A stretch of 64,000 nt of DNA from Kangiella aquimarina DSM 16071 (GCF_000374105.1 NZ_KB893650.1:1879128-1943127); one strand, 5' to 3'; numbered from the stretch's first letter, positions 7,806 through 17,628 are shown. Translations and numbers: made by a program. Notes: a model not told the origin generated them from the sequence alone.

Positions 7806-9062
7806 CTACAAATACTCTTTCAAATACTCGTAGTTCGGCGTTAATTGACCTTTGTAGACGATGACTGCATCGGCAAGGTCTTCGGGTAAGCCACATTCCG
7901 CGAATGGTTTACTCAAATCCATTTGCATGATTTGCGGTGCGTAGGTGGTTAACGCTTTGGAAAAGTCATTGGAAGCATCAATCGGTAGTTCACACGGCAA
8001 GTTATCAATGGACATGACGGTGACGCCTTCCCAGCTGATGCCGTCTTTGCTTTCGTCGGTGTCGGCGTTGTAGGTAAAAGCTGGGTTGTCGATGTCGGAA
8101 GCTTTAGTAGTGCATTCGAGGCTGCCGTTAATGTCGCAGCTGATATCGCCAATCACTAATGGCAGTTTATCTTTGTTTTGCTGCATACGGTCTTTGGTCA
8201 GGTGTTTTGGGTACATCTCTTCCCAGTATGGGGTTTGCAGCAGGATGTTAAACTTACCCAAGACTTTGTCGAATGTACTTTCATACAACTCGGTACCCTT
8301 GGCAACGAATTCTTTCATGTTGAATTCGCCACCGTCTTTGCGACGGTTAATATGGCGGCTGCTCAAGACAGCATAGAAGCTACCTTCAGGTAAGTTACCT
8401 GCCAAAAAGTCTTTGGCACTGACCTTTGGCAAGCCTAACCATTCACACACCTCAATTGACCCTTTACCAACTTTGCCCGTTCCCACCACCAGTGCACGAA
8501 TAGGTTCACCTTTGGAAAGGTCAATTCCTTCAAGGGTTTCTTTCAGATGTTCTACCGTTCCATAGTTATAGGTCATTTTGAGATCAGACAAGGGTGTGGT
8601 TAAGCCTTTCTGCGCCAACTTCTCACCCAAAATTGAAAAGCTATCCACTGCACCAGCAATACCGGCGTAACGACCAAACGCAATGGTTCTTTGCCCAGTA
8701 GCGGGATCGACGATTGGCTCATAGTCAAATAGCGTTGCTTCTTCATCCAGAAACTTCTTCAACAACGGCATGTTGTAGTCCTGACCTTTGATAGTGTGCG
8801 AAAAGGCTAAGTGCACCTGACCGTGTTTGATGGAATCAACGGGAGGCTCTTTGATGCCTAAAACGAATTCTGCTTGATCTGGTGAAGATGGATAGATGGC
8901 GCCGGCGGCTTGGTATTCTTGGTCTGGAAAGATGCGGATATCGCAGGGTTCTAATTCAATGGAGAGGCCTTGTTCGGTTAATGTTTTTACGGCCTTTGGT
9001 GTTAAAGGGGCTCGTTTCTCCCACTTGTTCTTATGTTCTTTTCGAATAATCGTTTTAAGCAT
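7806..9062 (-). CDS. Lysine-ketoglutarate reductase (saccharopine-forming)
   Basis: A 418-residue NAD(P)H enzyme that condenses lysine and 2-oxoglutarate to saccharopine, the first step of the saccharopine route. It matches the N-terminal half of animal and plant aminoadipate-semialdehyde synthase: REHKNKWEKRAPLTP at the start, HLAFSHTIKGQ, the AFGRYAGIAGAVDSF block, a Rossmann VVGTGKVGKGS and the family signature GDISCDINGSLECT plus SIDNLPCELPIDAS near the end. The second enzyme (21909-23051) is a separate gene 13 kb away, whereas eukaryotes fuse them. Convergent with ansA. The alternative name is NAD saccharopine dehydrogenase, lysine-forming (LYS1 type); direction here is inferred from the other catabolic genes in the window. 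Confidence 0.85.
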   Translation of the reverse strand: MLKTIIRKEHKNKWEKRAPLTPKAVKTLTEQGLSIELEPCDIRIFPDQEYQAAGAIYPSSPDQAEFVLGIKEPPVDSIKHGQVHLAFSHTIKGQDYNMPLLKKFLDEEATLFDYEPIVDPATGQRTIAFGRYAGIAGAVDSFSILGEKLAQKGLTTPLSDLKMTYNYGTVEHLKETLEGIDLSKGEPIRALVVGTGKVGKGSIEVCEWLGLPKVSAKDFLAGNLPEGSFYAVLSSRHINRRKDGGEFNMKEFVAKGTELYESTFDKVLGKFNILLQTPYWEEMYPKHLTKDRMQQNKDKLPLVIGDISCDINGSLECTTKASDIDNPAFTYNADTDESKDGISWEGVTVMSIDNLPCELPIDASNDFSKALTTYAPQIMQMDLSKPFAECGLPEDLADAVIVYKGQLTPNYEYLKEYL

Positions 9063-9133
9063 AACTACCCTATTTTGCTGTAATTTTTTGAAATATTTAG
9101 ACTGACGACTAAAGTACAGTGCCCTAACCCAGG

Positions 9134-9466
9134 CTAGTCGTCGGCGTTGTCTGATTGATCCACATCAATCGTCTTTGAATCAATCAGATGCCCTTGTTGG
9201 CGTAATCGATCGTTTGCGGACTGTCCTTCAAACTCACTGCGTATTTTTTTGCCGGTCTGGATTTCACCTGAAGCAGAAATAGTAAAAGGCTCATCGCTAG
9301 CATTGTGGCGTGCGTTATAAAGCATAATCGCCTGCATGCAGTTTTCGCGCTGTGCTTCTGAAACTGCGCTGCCATCGGGCCACTTGCCCGTTTCAACGGC
9401 TTCAGTAAAACGCTCAATGAGGTCGGGTGTTAATGAATCAACCAGTTGACTGTAATCAATTGACAC
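9134..9466 (-). CDS. DUF1315 (YeaC-like) protein
   Basis: A 110-residue protein of the small family that includes E. coli YeaC: SLTPDLIERFTEAVETGKWPDG, then ENCMQAIMLYNARHN, match the family core, and the C-terminus is charged and variable. Its function is unknown. I set the start at the GTG at 9466, which has GGAG nine bases upstream and yields SIDYSQLVDSL as in relatives; the open frame continues to 9514 but that extension has no family match. It sits 100 bases downstream of the ion channel gene on the same strand. Confidence 0.82.
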   Translation of the reverse strand: MSIDYSQLVDSLTPDLIERFTEAVETGKWPDGSAVSEAQRENCMQAIMLYNARHNASDEPFTISASGEIQTGKKIRSEFEGQSANDRLRQQGHLIDSKTIDVDQSDNADD

Positions 9467-9566
9467 GACAAAAGTCTCCACAACCAATGTTGTCTGAAAC
9501 AAAATTGGGCGCAATTATCCTCGATTTTGTTATGAGTTGCCAGTATCAAAAAGTATCAGCACTAAC

Positions 9567-10367
9567 CTATTGTTTTTCGTGCATTTCCTTTTCTATTTCT
9601 TGTAACTGCTTACGAATGAGCACGATATTGTTCAAAATATGAGCTTCTGTCTTTTGACTGCGTTCCATCGCTTTCTTCTGTTCCTTCACTTCATCGAGAT
9701 TATTCAGCACTAAAGCGATAAACAAGTTAATGATGATGAAGGTACCAATTACGATAAAACTGACATAAAACATCCAAGCCCAGGTGTGATTGGCTAAATC
9801 GAGGTACATAACCTGTGTCCAGCCCTCAAGGGTCACAATGCGGAACAAGGTCAACATGGAGGTTCCAAGATCGCCCCAGAATTGAGGGTTTGTTTCATGG
9901 AATAAATTAAAGCCCGCGACAGCATAGATGTAGAAGAGAACTAGCATCAGCACCACCACATGGAACATAGAGGGGATGGTTTTGATTAACGTTGAAACAA
10001 TAAGGCGCAGCTCTGGCAAGACTGAAATTAAACGGGCTACCCGTAAAAGACGTAGCAAACGACCTATCACAGCAAATTGCCCGGTCATTGGTATCAATGC
10101 GACAACAACAATCGAAAAATCAAAGACATTCCAGCCATCTTTAAAATATTTCTTAATATCTGGGGCGCATGCGTAAAGCTTGAGAACGACCTCTATAACG
10201 AAAATACCAAGAATCACTGCATGGGCTGTTTCAATCCAACTGACATGAGTTTGCGAAAGCGCCCTACTGGTTTCGAGCCCGATTAAAATACCGCTTAAAA
10301 CAATTACAGAAATAATAAAGCGTTCGAACCATTTATTGTGTACTAAAGCAATTACCCTTGCGTGCAT
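9567..10367 (-). CDS. Voltage-gated sodium channel of the NaChBac type
   Basis: About 266 residues from the ATG at 10367; the frame stays open to 10475 but the added residues look non-coding. It has a single six-helix domain. S4 carries regularly spaced arginines (IGRLLRLLRVARLISVL), and the pore loop has the selectivity filter TLEGWT at about 179-184, where NaChBac and NavAb have TLESWA/S. After S6 (IINLFIALVLNNL) there is a short charged coiled coil ending HEKQ, as in this family's tetramerisation tail. Length matches NavAb (267). It should form a homotetrameric inner-membrane channel. The filter Gly for Ser substitution is worth noting. Sodium selectivity is inferred. Confidence 0.85.
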   Translation of the reverse strand: MHARVIALVHNKWFERFIISVIVLSGILIGLETSRALSQTHVSWIETAHAVILGIFVIEVVLKLYACAPDIKKYFKDGWNVFDFSIVVVALIPMTGQFAVIGRLLRLLRVARLISVLPELRLIVSTLIKTIPSMFHVVVLMLVLFYIYAVAGFNLFHETNPQFWGDLGTSMLTLFRIVTLEGWTQVMYLDLANHTWAWMFYVSFIVIGTFIIINLFIALVLNNLDEVKEQKKAMERSQKTEAHILNNIVLIRKQLQEIEKEMHEKQ

Positions 10368-10646
10368 AGTTTTTGTCTTTTTCTTGGAATCATGACTGAC
10401 AGGCGAAATTACCAGTAAATAAGGGTTCAGGCAACGACTAAAATGTAACGACAGCTTGCCACACATCGGCTTCAAGCAAGAACAGGCCTATTTATTCGAA
10501 ACAATTTATAGAAATTGGCTATCAGAAGTAAAACCTGTCAGCCTTTTATACAAAATTTATAGATCTTTTGTATAAATGTGATAGAGTTAACCAATTGCGA
10601 ACCATTTGGTTCACGTTTGGGGCTAGACTCGTATCACAGGGCACTT

Positions 10647-11864
10647 ATGTCGCTTAAGGTAAAAATTCCTGCTGACTCATTACAGCTAGGCATGTATGTC
10701 GTTGAACTCGACAGGCCTTGGCTTGATGTGCCTTTGATGTTCCAGAAGTTCATGATCAAGCGCGAAGTCGAGCTCAAAACCCTCAAAGAATACTGCCAAT
10801 ACGTCTATATTGAAGTCGATGAGCAGTTCTGGTCGTTACAGAAAGACAAGCTCAAAGCTAAAGCGAAGACTGCCCCTCTTCCTGAAAATACCCCATTACA
10901 TCACGAGTTGAAGCGTGCTCACGGTACTTACGAAGCAGCGCGCGAAGAAGCCATTAACTTATTTGAGCTAGCGAAAATGGGGATGAAGCTGGATATTTCC
11001 CATACGCGTCGAATCATTCAGAGCTGCATGATCAGCGTCATGTCCAATGCCAATGCTTTATTCTGGTTAACTCGTATCAAGGACAAAAGCCAATTTACTG
11101 CTGAACACAGCGTTCGAGTAGCCATTCTTGCCATTGCGTTAGGAAAGTACCTTAAGCTAGATGAGCAACAGCTAGAACTACTTGGCTTATGTGGTATGTT
11201 GCACGACCTGGGTAAAACTCAGATCCCGGAAGAGATTGTTGATAAGCCTTGCCAGCTGACTGAAGTTGAATTGCGTGTCATGCAGAAGCACACCATTTTG
11301 GGTTATGAGCTGGTCAATTCCGATCATTCAATCAACTCGACCGTTAAAGATGTCATCAAAAATCATCATGCTCATATTGATGGCACTGGTTACCCTAAAC
11401 TACCCGCGGAACAGATTAGCTTCTATTGTCGCATCATCAGTATTGTTGATGCTTACGACACCATGACCAGTGATACCTGCTATAGCCGAAGCAGCTCTGC
11501 ACGAGATGCTCTAAAGGAACTGTTTAACCAGCGCAATAAGCAGTTTGATGGCGAACTTGTTGAAGCCTTTATTCGTATGCTTGGAATCTATCCTCCAGGC
11601 ACTCTAGTTGAAATGAGCAATGGCGAAGTCGGTATTGTGATTTCAACGCACCCTGAGAAAAAATTAAAACCGAAAGTCGAACTGGTTCGTGATAGCGAAG
11701 GAAAACTTCGTAAGTCACTGATTATCGATCTTAGCAAGTCACCTTCTGACAAGTCAGGTATGCGCTACTCAATTAAGCGTCCTTTAGCTGATGGTGCCAT
11801 GGGCTTTGACATGCGAAGCTATATCCAGCAAACACATCATATTCAATCGAATAATCAGCGTTAA
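10647..11864 (+). CDS. HD-GYP domain protein, probable cyclic-di-GMP phosphodiesterase
   Basis: A 405-residue cytoplasmic protein. The N-terminal DUF3391-type domain (MSLKVKIPADSLQLGMYVVELDRPW) is typical of this group. The C-terminal HD-GYP domain has the metal-binding HD in MLHDLGK (about 185) and the signature HHAHIDGTGYP, with IVDAYDTMTS following, so it should hydrolyse c-di-GMP. The start is the ATG at 10647, because DUF3391 proteins begin at this point; an upstream ATG at 10578 lies in sequence without family match. It stands alone, divergent from the sodium channel. A GGDEF cyclase lies 2 kb downstream, giving both halves of c-di-GMP turnover nearby. Confidence 0.88.
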   Translation: MSLKVKIPADSLQLGMYVVELDRPWLDVPLMFQKFMIKREVELKTLKEYCQYVYIEVDEQFWSLQKDKLKAKAKTAPLPENTPLHHELKRAHGTYEAAREEAINLFELAKMGMKLDISHTRRIIQSCMISVMSNANALFWLTRIKDKSQFTAEHSVRVAILAIALGKYLKLDEQQLELLGLCGMLHDLGKTQIPEEIVDKPCQLTEVELRVMQKHTILGYELVNSDHSINSTVKDVIKNHHAHIDGTGYPKLPAEQISFYCRIISIVDAYDTMTSDTCYSRSSSARDALKELFNQRNKQFDGELVEAFIRMLGIYPPGTLVEMSNGEVGIVISTHPEKKLKPKVELVRDSEGKLRKSLIIDLSKSPSDKSGMRYSIKRPLADGAMGFDMRSYIQQTHHIQSNNQR

Positions 11865-12022
11865 TTCTTAACGATCTATTTCTGCACATAATATTGACGT
11901 TCAGCCCAATACACTCCCCTGCTTTGCAAATTGACGCCTAAGCGCTTGATTTATAAATCTCAGCGCAAGACAATGAGCCTTCATAACAATAACTCTTGTA
12001 ACGGAACGCAACGGGAATTTTC

Positions 12023-13894
12023 ATGACTCCAGATTTAGCATTAACCTTATCCGCAGTTTTGGCCATCGGAATTGGTGCTCAGTGGCTGGCCTGGTATTTA
12101 AAGCAGCCCTCAATTCTCTTCCTGTTGCTAATAGGTATTATCATTGGTCCCGTGCTTGGATGGTTTAATCCCGATCAGGCTATGGGTGATCTGCTTTTCC
12201 CCTTTATCTCGCTTGGTGTTGCAGTCATTCTTTTTGAAGGCTCTTTGACGCTTGAATTCCATGAGGTCAAAAGCCATGGGCGTGTGGTTCAGATGCTGGT
12301 TTCAGTTGGAGTTCTGATAACCATTGCAATCGCTGGCGCCGCAGCTTACTTCCTTTTCGATATGCACCCGCTGATTGCTTTACTGTTCGGTGCGCTTGTT
12401 TGCGTTACTGGGCCAACCGTTATTATTCCAATTCTGCGGAACCTACGCGCTAATCGTAATATCAGTAATGTCCTGCGCTGGGAAGGTATCATCATTGATC
12501 CAATTGGCGCTATCGCCGTGGTACTTGTCTATGAATACATCATATCTGGTGGTTCAGGTGAAAATGCCCTGTTGCTATTCGGTAAGATATTATTGGTGGG
12601 AGCAGTATTGGGATTGGCTGGTGCGGCTCTACTTGCCACGCTGCTAAAAAAACATTGGGTCCCAGAATATTTACGTAATATTTTTACGCTTGCATTCGTG
12701 CTACTGGTGTTTTCAGTTTCGAATCATATAGAGCATGAATCAGGGCTGTTAACCGTCACTATTTTAGGTGTCGCCCTGGCAAACTGGCCAAAGTTTCCCA
12801 AAGACGACATTCTCGATTTCAAAGAATCATTATCCATTCTTCTTATTTCAGTATTATTTATCGTACTTGCAGCGAGACTGGATCTGGCCAGCGTGGAACA
12901 GATTGGCTACACCAGCTTAATTCTACTAGCTATCATCATGTTTGTGGCCCGCCCGCTCGGAGTGTGGGTCTCAAGCATCGGCTCAAAGCTAAAAACCAAT
13001 GAGAAGTTGATGATCAGCTGGATTGGCCCTAGAGGTATTGTTGCGGCTGCTATCTCATCATTATTTGCTATCCGCCTGGAAGAATTTGGGCTGGCAGGAA
13101 CAGAGTTCTTAGTACCTTTGGTGTTTATCATTATTATTGGTACTGTATTGACGCAAAGCCTGACCGCGGCATTTGTTGGCAACTTGCTGGGTGTAAGAGA
13201 GCCATCGAATAATGGCGTATTAATCATTGGTAGTAACCCGGTGGCTTTAACTGTTGCCAAAGCTCTAAAAGATCACAATGTTGATGTTTTGATGGCTCAT
13301 AACAATTACAGCAATATTGCCAAAGCCCGGATGGAAGGTATTCGAGTATATTTTGGTAACCCTATATCCGAGCATGCTGATAGAAACCTGGATTTGATAG
13401 GTTTTGGTCATGTGTTTGCCATGAGTATGGATCAGGAGTTAAACAGTTTAAGTGAGCTTAATTTCAGGCACACATTTGGCAAGCAAAACATCTATCGTTT
13501 ACGCTCAGCAAAAGATAAGAACAAAAACAATCGTCAGGAAAAAGATGAGTACTATCAATCTCCTTGGTTGTTTGGTGAGTCAGTCACGTATGGGCAACTG
13601 GCCAGCATGATTGCCAAAAATGCGAAAATTAAGGTAACCAACATAACTGAAAGTTATAATTTTGAGCAGTATCAAAATGATAACCCTAATTATGTAGCGC
13701 TGTTTATGATTGATAAGAATGAAACCATGAAGGTCTTTTCATCAGAAACTGAAGGCAAAAATATCAAAGAAGGAACAAAGATCATTTCTATGATTATGGA
13801 TTCAGAAGATCCAAAAGGCGAGCGCCCCACTCCCTCTGGTGAGCAGAAAGAACAGTTCCAGAAACTGGCTCAGAAAGAAAAAGGAATGAGTTAA
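12023..13894 (+). CDS. Sodium/proton antiporter (CPA1/NhaP type) with RCK-like C-terminal domain
   Basis: A 623-residue inner-membrane protein. The first 390 residues hold about 12 helices with the family landmarks VILFEGSLTLEF, GPTVIIPILRNLR, WEGIIIDPIGAIAVV (acidic ion-binding site) and WIGPRGIVAAA. From about 395 a cytoplasmic nucleotide-binding RCK/TrkA-N-like domain follows (VLIIGSNPVALTVAKALK), whose glycine motif is degenerate, then a second regulatory lobe. It exchanges monovalent cations for protons and supports pH and salt homeostasis, fitting a marine organism. Cation preference (sodium or potassium) cannot be read from the sequence. Single gene with a terminator after it. Confidence 0.85.
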   Translation: MTPDLALTLSAVLAIGIGAQWLAWYLKQPSILFLLLIGIIIGPVLGWFNPDQAMGDLLFPFISLGVAVILFEGSLTLEFHEVKSHGRVVQMLVSVGVLITIAIAGAAAYFLFDMHPLIALLFGALVCVTGPTVIIPILRNLRANRNISNVLRWEGIIIDPIGAIAVVLVYEYIISGGSGENALLLFGKILLVGAVLGLAGAALLATLLKKHWVPEYLRNIFTLAFVLLVFSVSNHIEHESGLLTVTILGVALANWPKFPKDDILDFKESLSILLISVLFIVLAARLDLASVEQIGYTSLILLAIIMFVARPLGVWVSSIGSKLKTNEKLMISWIGPRGIVAAAISSLFAIRLEEFGLAGTEFLVPLVFIIIIGTVLTQSLTAAFVGNLLGVREPSNNGVLIIGSNPVALTVAKALKDHNVDVLMAHNNYSNIAKARMEGIRVYFGNPISEHADRNLDLIGFGHVFAMSMDQELNSLSELNFRHTFGKQNIYRLRSAKDKNKNNRQEKDEYYQSPWLFGESVTYGQLASMIAKNAKIKVTNITESYNFEQYQNDNPNYVALFMIDKNETMKVFSSETEGKNIKEGTKIISMIMDSEDPKGERPTPSGEQKEQFQKLAQKEKGMS

Positions 13895-13900
13895 CTAGAG

Positions 13901-13949
13901 AAACGCTGGCTAGAGTAATTGAGTAACTTCAAGCCAGCGTTAATTTTTT
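13901..13949. terminator. Bidirectional terminator between antiporter and cyclase genes
   Basis: A ten-base perfect stem, AACGCTGGCT paired with AGCCAGCGTT, encloses a 20-base loop and is followed by a T run on the plus strand. The two flanking genes converge on it. Confidence 0.75.
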
Positions 13950-13973
13950 GTATATTTTGACTCAACTTTTGAC

Positions 13974-16013
13974 TTAACTTTCGATAGAAGAATTAATTGA
14001 GATAATTTTATCTTCAACTGATTTGTCCAAGGCCTGGTTTAAAATTACTTTTAAGCTTTTTCTATCAGGTATACTCTGAATAGATACCCAGCAGTCTCGT
14101 TGCTTGTGCTTACCATAATAAAGAGCCTGGTCTGCTAGAAGAACCAGTTTATTCCAAGAAATATCCTCTTCTTTATTGTACAGACAAGGATAAGCTACTG
14201 AACCAATCGTTGCAGTCAAGTCAATCGTTTGATTACTTCCTATGTTATAAGGTAATTCAGTAATTGCCTTACGTAGCCGTTGGGCTAAAACATTCAGTCC
14301 ATCAAGATTCTCAAGCCGAGCCACTAGCAAAAACTCTTCACCACCCCACCTGACAAAAAGATCAGTTTCGCGGATAGCTTCGTTAATTCGACGAGTAAAC
14401 TCGATCAGAACCGTATCTCCCACTTCATGCCCATAGGTATCATTGATTCTTTTAAAATGATCGATATCGAGTAAATAAATTCCTAATGCTTCTTGACCAC
14501 CCTTAGCTCGAGAACGCTTAATAAAACTAAATTCTCTACCAATATTCTGCTCAAGGAATCTTCTGTTTTTTAATCCTGTAAGAACATCAATGACACTGAG
14601 TTCTTCGAACTGCTCTGCAAGCCTTCTTTTTTGGCGTAAACGAATAACAGTAATGAGAACTAGCAATAGCAAAGCCAGCACAGCAGCTATCATAAAACGG
14701 ATTTGCCCTTCGCGTTGTTCTTGCTGAGCTGTCTTTAGAGCAATTTCTTTTTCCAGTAACTCATTACGTAAACGCGATTCCTGCTGTTGTCTATGCAGCT
14801 CAGCAGTTGATGCAACTGAAGTAGAGCTCTGTTTAATCTGACTTTCCAGTTTGTCCTCAAATAATTTATAGAATTGCTCCATCCCAGCGTATCGAATGCC
14901 ATCATCTTCCAGGTTGGAAATCCGCTTATATACGTCAATCTTTACCTCAAGTGGCACATTCTCATGGAGAGGTAAACAGACATCAAAATCAACGGGCTGG
15001 CCAAGTTTGTATCTAACTAGTGTTTGATAACAATAGAGATAAGAAAACTCACTGTTGTTCACATCAGGCTCGTCATATGAACGAGCAAGAAAACGCTGAG
15101 CTTCCTGTTCACGACCGAGTTCAACTGCTGACAAGGCTGAAAAAAGTAACGATGACATTCGAAGGTGCGGAATAGAGGTTTTTGAATTGTTTACTATAGT
15201 GAACCACTCAAGTGCTTTTTCGTAATCATAGACATGTAGAGCATAAGCAACACCGATATTAAATTGAGGAATGATGATGGTATTCGGAATATCTCCAGTT
15301 CTACCCTCTTCCTTTAGCTTATCCTTTGTTCGCTCAATTGATTTTTTTAGCAGTTCAATTCCTTTATGCACATACTCTTCATCTCCATGAATGATGTACA
15401 AGGTGGCTGTGTTTACCATGGCGTCATTCAATGCATAAAATTCTAAATGCTCTCCCATAGATAAAGCTTCTTCATAACTTTTAAATGCTAGCTCAATATC
15501 ACCATGTCCAGACTGATACCAGCCCATAGAGTTAAGAGTTTGAGCAACCATTTCTTTGTTGTCGGCTTCCATGGCATCCTGATAGAGCCCTAGTAGTTTA
15601 TCAAGACGATTGTCATAACTGATATCACTGACCTGGATGCAGGCAAAACGGTATCTCAAATCGAACGATAAAGGGGGATTTTTTTGGCAAGCTTCTTGAG
15701 CTTCCATGTTTCTATAATTAAAGAAATGCTCGAAAGCTAAAGCTCTTTGATAGTTATAGTTTTGGACGGGAGTTGCGGCTTGGTCAATTTGGGTATTAAG
15801 CCAGTCCAGCCGAGCTTCTGGTGATAATTGATCGTAAAATTCGGGAAATGGTTCAAGCTGCTGAAGGTCTTCAAGGGTTATTCCTTCATCATTATTTTCA
15901 GCTTCAAGTTTAACTTCAGCTTCTGCTGCAATTACATTTTGTGTAGCTGCAAATATCAACCCAAGGGCTATTACAGCAAGCACCATACGAAGACATCTTA
16001 AGAGCATCGTCAT
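13974..16013 (-). CDS. Membrane diguanylate cyclase with periplasmic TPR-like sensor
   Basis: A 679-residue protein: signal peptide or anchor at 1-30, a periplasmic region of about 390 residues rich in TPR-like helical pairs (for example MVAQTLNSMGWYQSGHGDI, LAFKSYEEALSMGEHLEFY), a coiled stretch around 400-435, one transmembrane helix at about 437-458, and a GGDEF domain. The catalytic motif is RWGGEEF (557-561 for GGEEF), with the inhibitory I-site RxxD present as RETD just upstream, so the enzyme should be active and product-inhibited. It makes c-di-GMP in response to an unknown periplasmic cue. Convergent with the antiporter; the HD-GYP protein nearby is the likely opposing activity. Confidence 0.9.
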   Translation of the reverse strand: MTMLLRCLRMVLAVIALGLIFAATQNVIAAEAEVKLEAENNDEGITLEDLQQLEPFPEFYDQLSPEARLDWLNTQIDQAATPVQNYNYQRALAFEHFFNYRNMEAQEACQKNPPLSFDLRYRFACIQVSDISYDNRLDKLLGLYQDAMEADNKEMVAQTLNSMGWYQSGHGDIELAFKSYEEALSMGEHLEFYALNDAMVNTATLYIIHGDEEYVHKGIELLKKSIERTKDKLKEEGRTGDIPNTIIIPQFNIGVAYALHVYDYEKALEWFTIVNNSKTSIPHLRMSSLLFSALSAVELGREQEAQRFLARSYDEPDVNNSEFSYLYCYQTLVRYKLGQPVDFDVCLPLHENVPLEVKIDVYKRISNLEDDGIRYAGMEQFYKLFEDKLESQIKQSSTSVASTAELHRQQQESRLRNELLEKEIALKTAQQEQREGQIRFMIAAVLALLLLVLITVIRLRQKRRLAEQFEELSVIDVLTGLKNRRFLEQNIGREFSFIKRSRAKGGQEALGIYLLDIDHFKRINDTYGHEVGDTVLIEFTRRINEAIRETDLFVRWGGEEFLLVARLENLDGLNVLAQRLRKAITELPYNIGSNQTIDLTATIGSVAYPCLYNKEEDISWNKLVLLADQALYYGKHKQRDCWVSIQSIPDRKSLKVILNQALDKSVEDKIISINSSIES

Positions 16014-16111
16014 AATTTATTATTTATCCCCATGGCCTAACTTGATTGTAACAACCTTAGGGAAATTGTCTATTTTTGAATCAATTCAAAATTAACTAAA
16101 AATAGAACAAC

Positions 16112-17440
16112 TTAATATCCATCAGAGAACAATACGCGCTGCACACCCCGAACAGTCCATGGGCCTTTACCACCACCAGCAAGTGGCATCAATCGATAAC
16201 GCTTTTCACCGTTAGGTTTGGTTTCGGTATTGAGGATGTGCGCAATTTGATTAGCAAGTTTGCTGGCAGCTATTTGCGTTTTCCATGAGCGATAACCGTT
16301 TGGCCATGGCAGTGTGTATTGGCGTGGACGTGTACCACCCCAGCCGGGTACTGTGCCAATATGTGGAAAACGATCACCAAGCTGTGTGACGCCTGCTTCA
16401 GCCAGCAGAAAATCGAGTCTTGAGATTACTGAGCTGGCAACCCTACTGTTCCAGCTTATGAGTGGTAATCTACCTTGCTCACCTTCTAAATGTGCGGTGC
16501 ACAAGGCGGCGAGATAAGTCCAGCCACTATTCATTTTTGCCGTCGCATTTTCATCCGCATCGATGGCCGCTTTAATCACTTTTTTAACATTATCAACCGT
16601 AACGTCTTTCTGCGGCGTGCCACTGACATTAAACAATTCTGTTGCAGTCTTAACGGCCATGTCGCGCCATTCTTCATCCCAGTCATCGCCTCGCTCCAAT
16701 GTTTTTGCTAATTCATTGGCGCGATAGTACAAAGGGTCTACAGCCGCATAATGAAGTGCATAGCTTATGCGCGGTTTAGGCCAGAAAAAGGCTAATAACC
16801 GATCATGCCATCCTGCCACTGCTTCACCAGCAGGTTTTTTCAGGTAATAAGCCTGATACGGAGCATCTTCAATCCAGCGAACCAAGGCGCGGACAAACTC
16901 TAAATCATCGGCATTTTTTTCGGGTATGTAAGGCGGATAAGTATCTTCACCAATAAGTTCGATGCCTTGGTCATCAAGCACCACCGGATCAGCTGACTTA
17001 ACTTCGATATCTGCCTGTACGCGTGCTTCGGCATAATTCATGTAGGTATCCTGCTCAGCAAAGCTCATACTGTCCCAAAGCGCCAATGCATGGTCACTTA
17101 GGCAAGCTGCAGGCTCCTCGCTACCGGAGTCATAACCAATGGTTGTCTGTTGTATAAATTCGATGTGATCGCGGAGGAATGTATCGTCGACCTGAGCATT
17201 ATTGCGGTAGGCCCAAGGCACCATCATGCGCGCCATAACTTCAAGGGTAAATCGTCTATCTTCGCGGATGAGATCACTTAGACTGCTATCACTTAGGCCA
17301 ATCGGCATTTTGCCGTACTTCCAGGCATGTCGTTGTGCATCATGGCTGGGTGAGAACCGCTTAAACCAAACTTTCCAGGCGGCAATAAAGAAGCCAGCAC
17401 TGATTTCGAAGTCTTCGGCCTGTTTGAATATGATTCTCAT
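16112..17440 (-). CDS. Unknown 442-residue protein
   Basis: I do not recognise this protein. It has no signal peptide or clear membrane helix, is rich in Trp, and looks mainly helical. The N-terminal part contains AAWKVWFKRFSPSHDAQRHAW; the C-terminal third has the conserved-looking LISWNSRVASSVISRLDFL, VPGWGGTRPRQYTLPWPN and GYRSWKTQIAASKLANQIA. The ISWNSRVASSV/GYRSWK pattern faintly recalls DNA-glycosylase-like OGG-fold proteins found near defence genes, but I would not rely on this. AGGGA six bases before the ATG at 17440 supports the start. It stands alone between the GGDEF gene and the divergent mfd. Confidence 0.6.
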   Translation of the reverse strand: MRIIFKQAEDFEISAGFFIAAWKVWFKRFSPSHDAQRHAWKYGKMPIGLSDSSLSDLIREDRRFTLEVMARMMVPWAYRNNAQVDDTFLRDHIEFIQQTTIGYDSGSEEPAACLSDHALALWDSMSFAEQDTYMNYAEARVQADIEVKSADPVVLDDQGIELIGEDTYPPYIPEKNADDLEFVRALVRWIEDAPYQAYYLKKPAGEAVAGWHDRLLAFFWPKPRISYALHYAAVDPLYYRANELAKTLERGDDWDEEWRDMAVKTATELFNVSGTPQKDVTVDNVKKVIKAAIDADENATAKMNSGWTYLAALCTAHLEGEQGRLPLISWNSRVASSVISRLDFLLAEAGVTQLGDRFPHIGTVPGWGGTRPRQYTLPWPNGYRSWKTQIAASKLANQIAHILNTETKPNGEKRYRLMPLAGGGKGPWTVRGVQRVLFSDGY

Positions 17441-17587
17441 ACTATCCCTAAGTGATTACTTTTAATATCAAATAAGATAGCTGTATTAAAGCGCTTCTGC
17501 AAATGGAAAGCTTTAATCCTGAAGCCTGTTCAAAATGTATCGGTGCCTATGTTTTGACGGCCACTATCAACATTTGACCAAGATCGC

Positions 17588-17593
17588 TATAAT
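17588..17593 (+). promoter_or_regulatory. Possible -10 element for mfd
   Basis: A TATAAT hexamer sits 35 bases before the mfd start codon. No good -35 match lies at the right distance, so the call is weak. Confidence 0.3.
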
Positions 17594-17628
17594 TCCGCGG
17601 CAATTCTTAAAATCACTAGTCATTAGGC

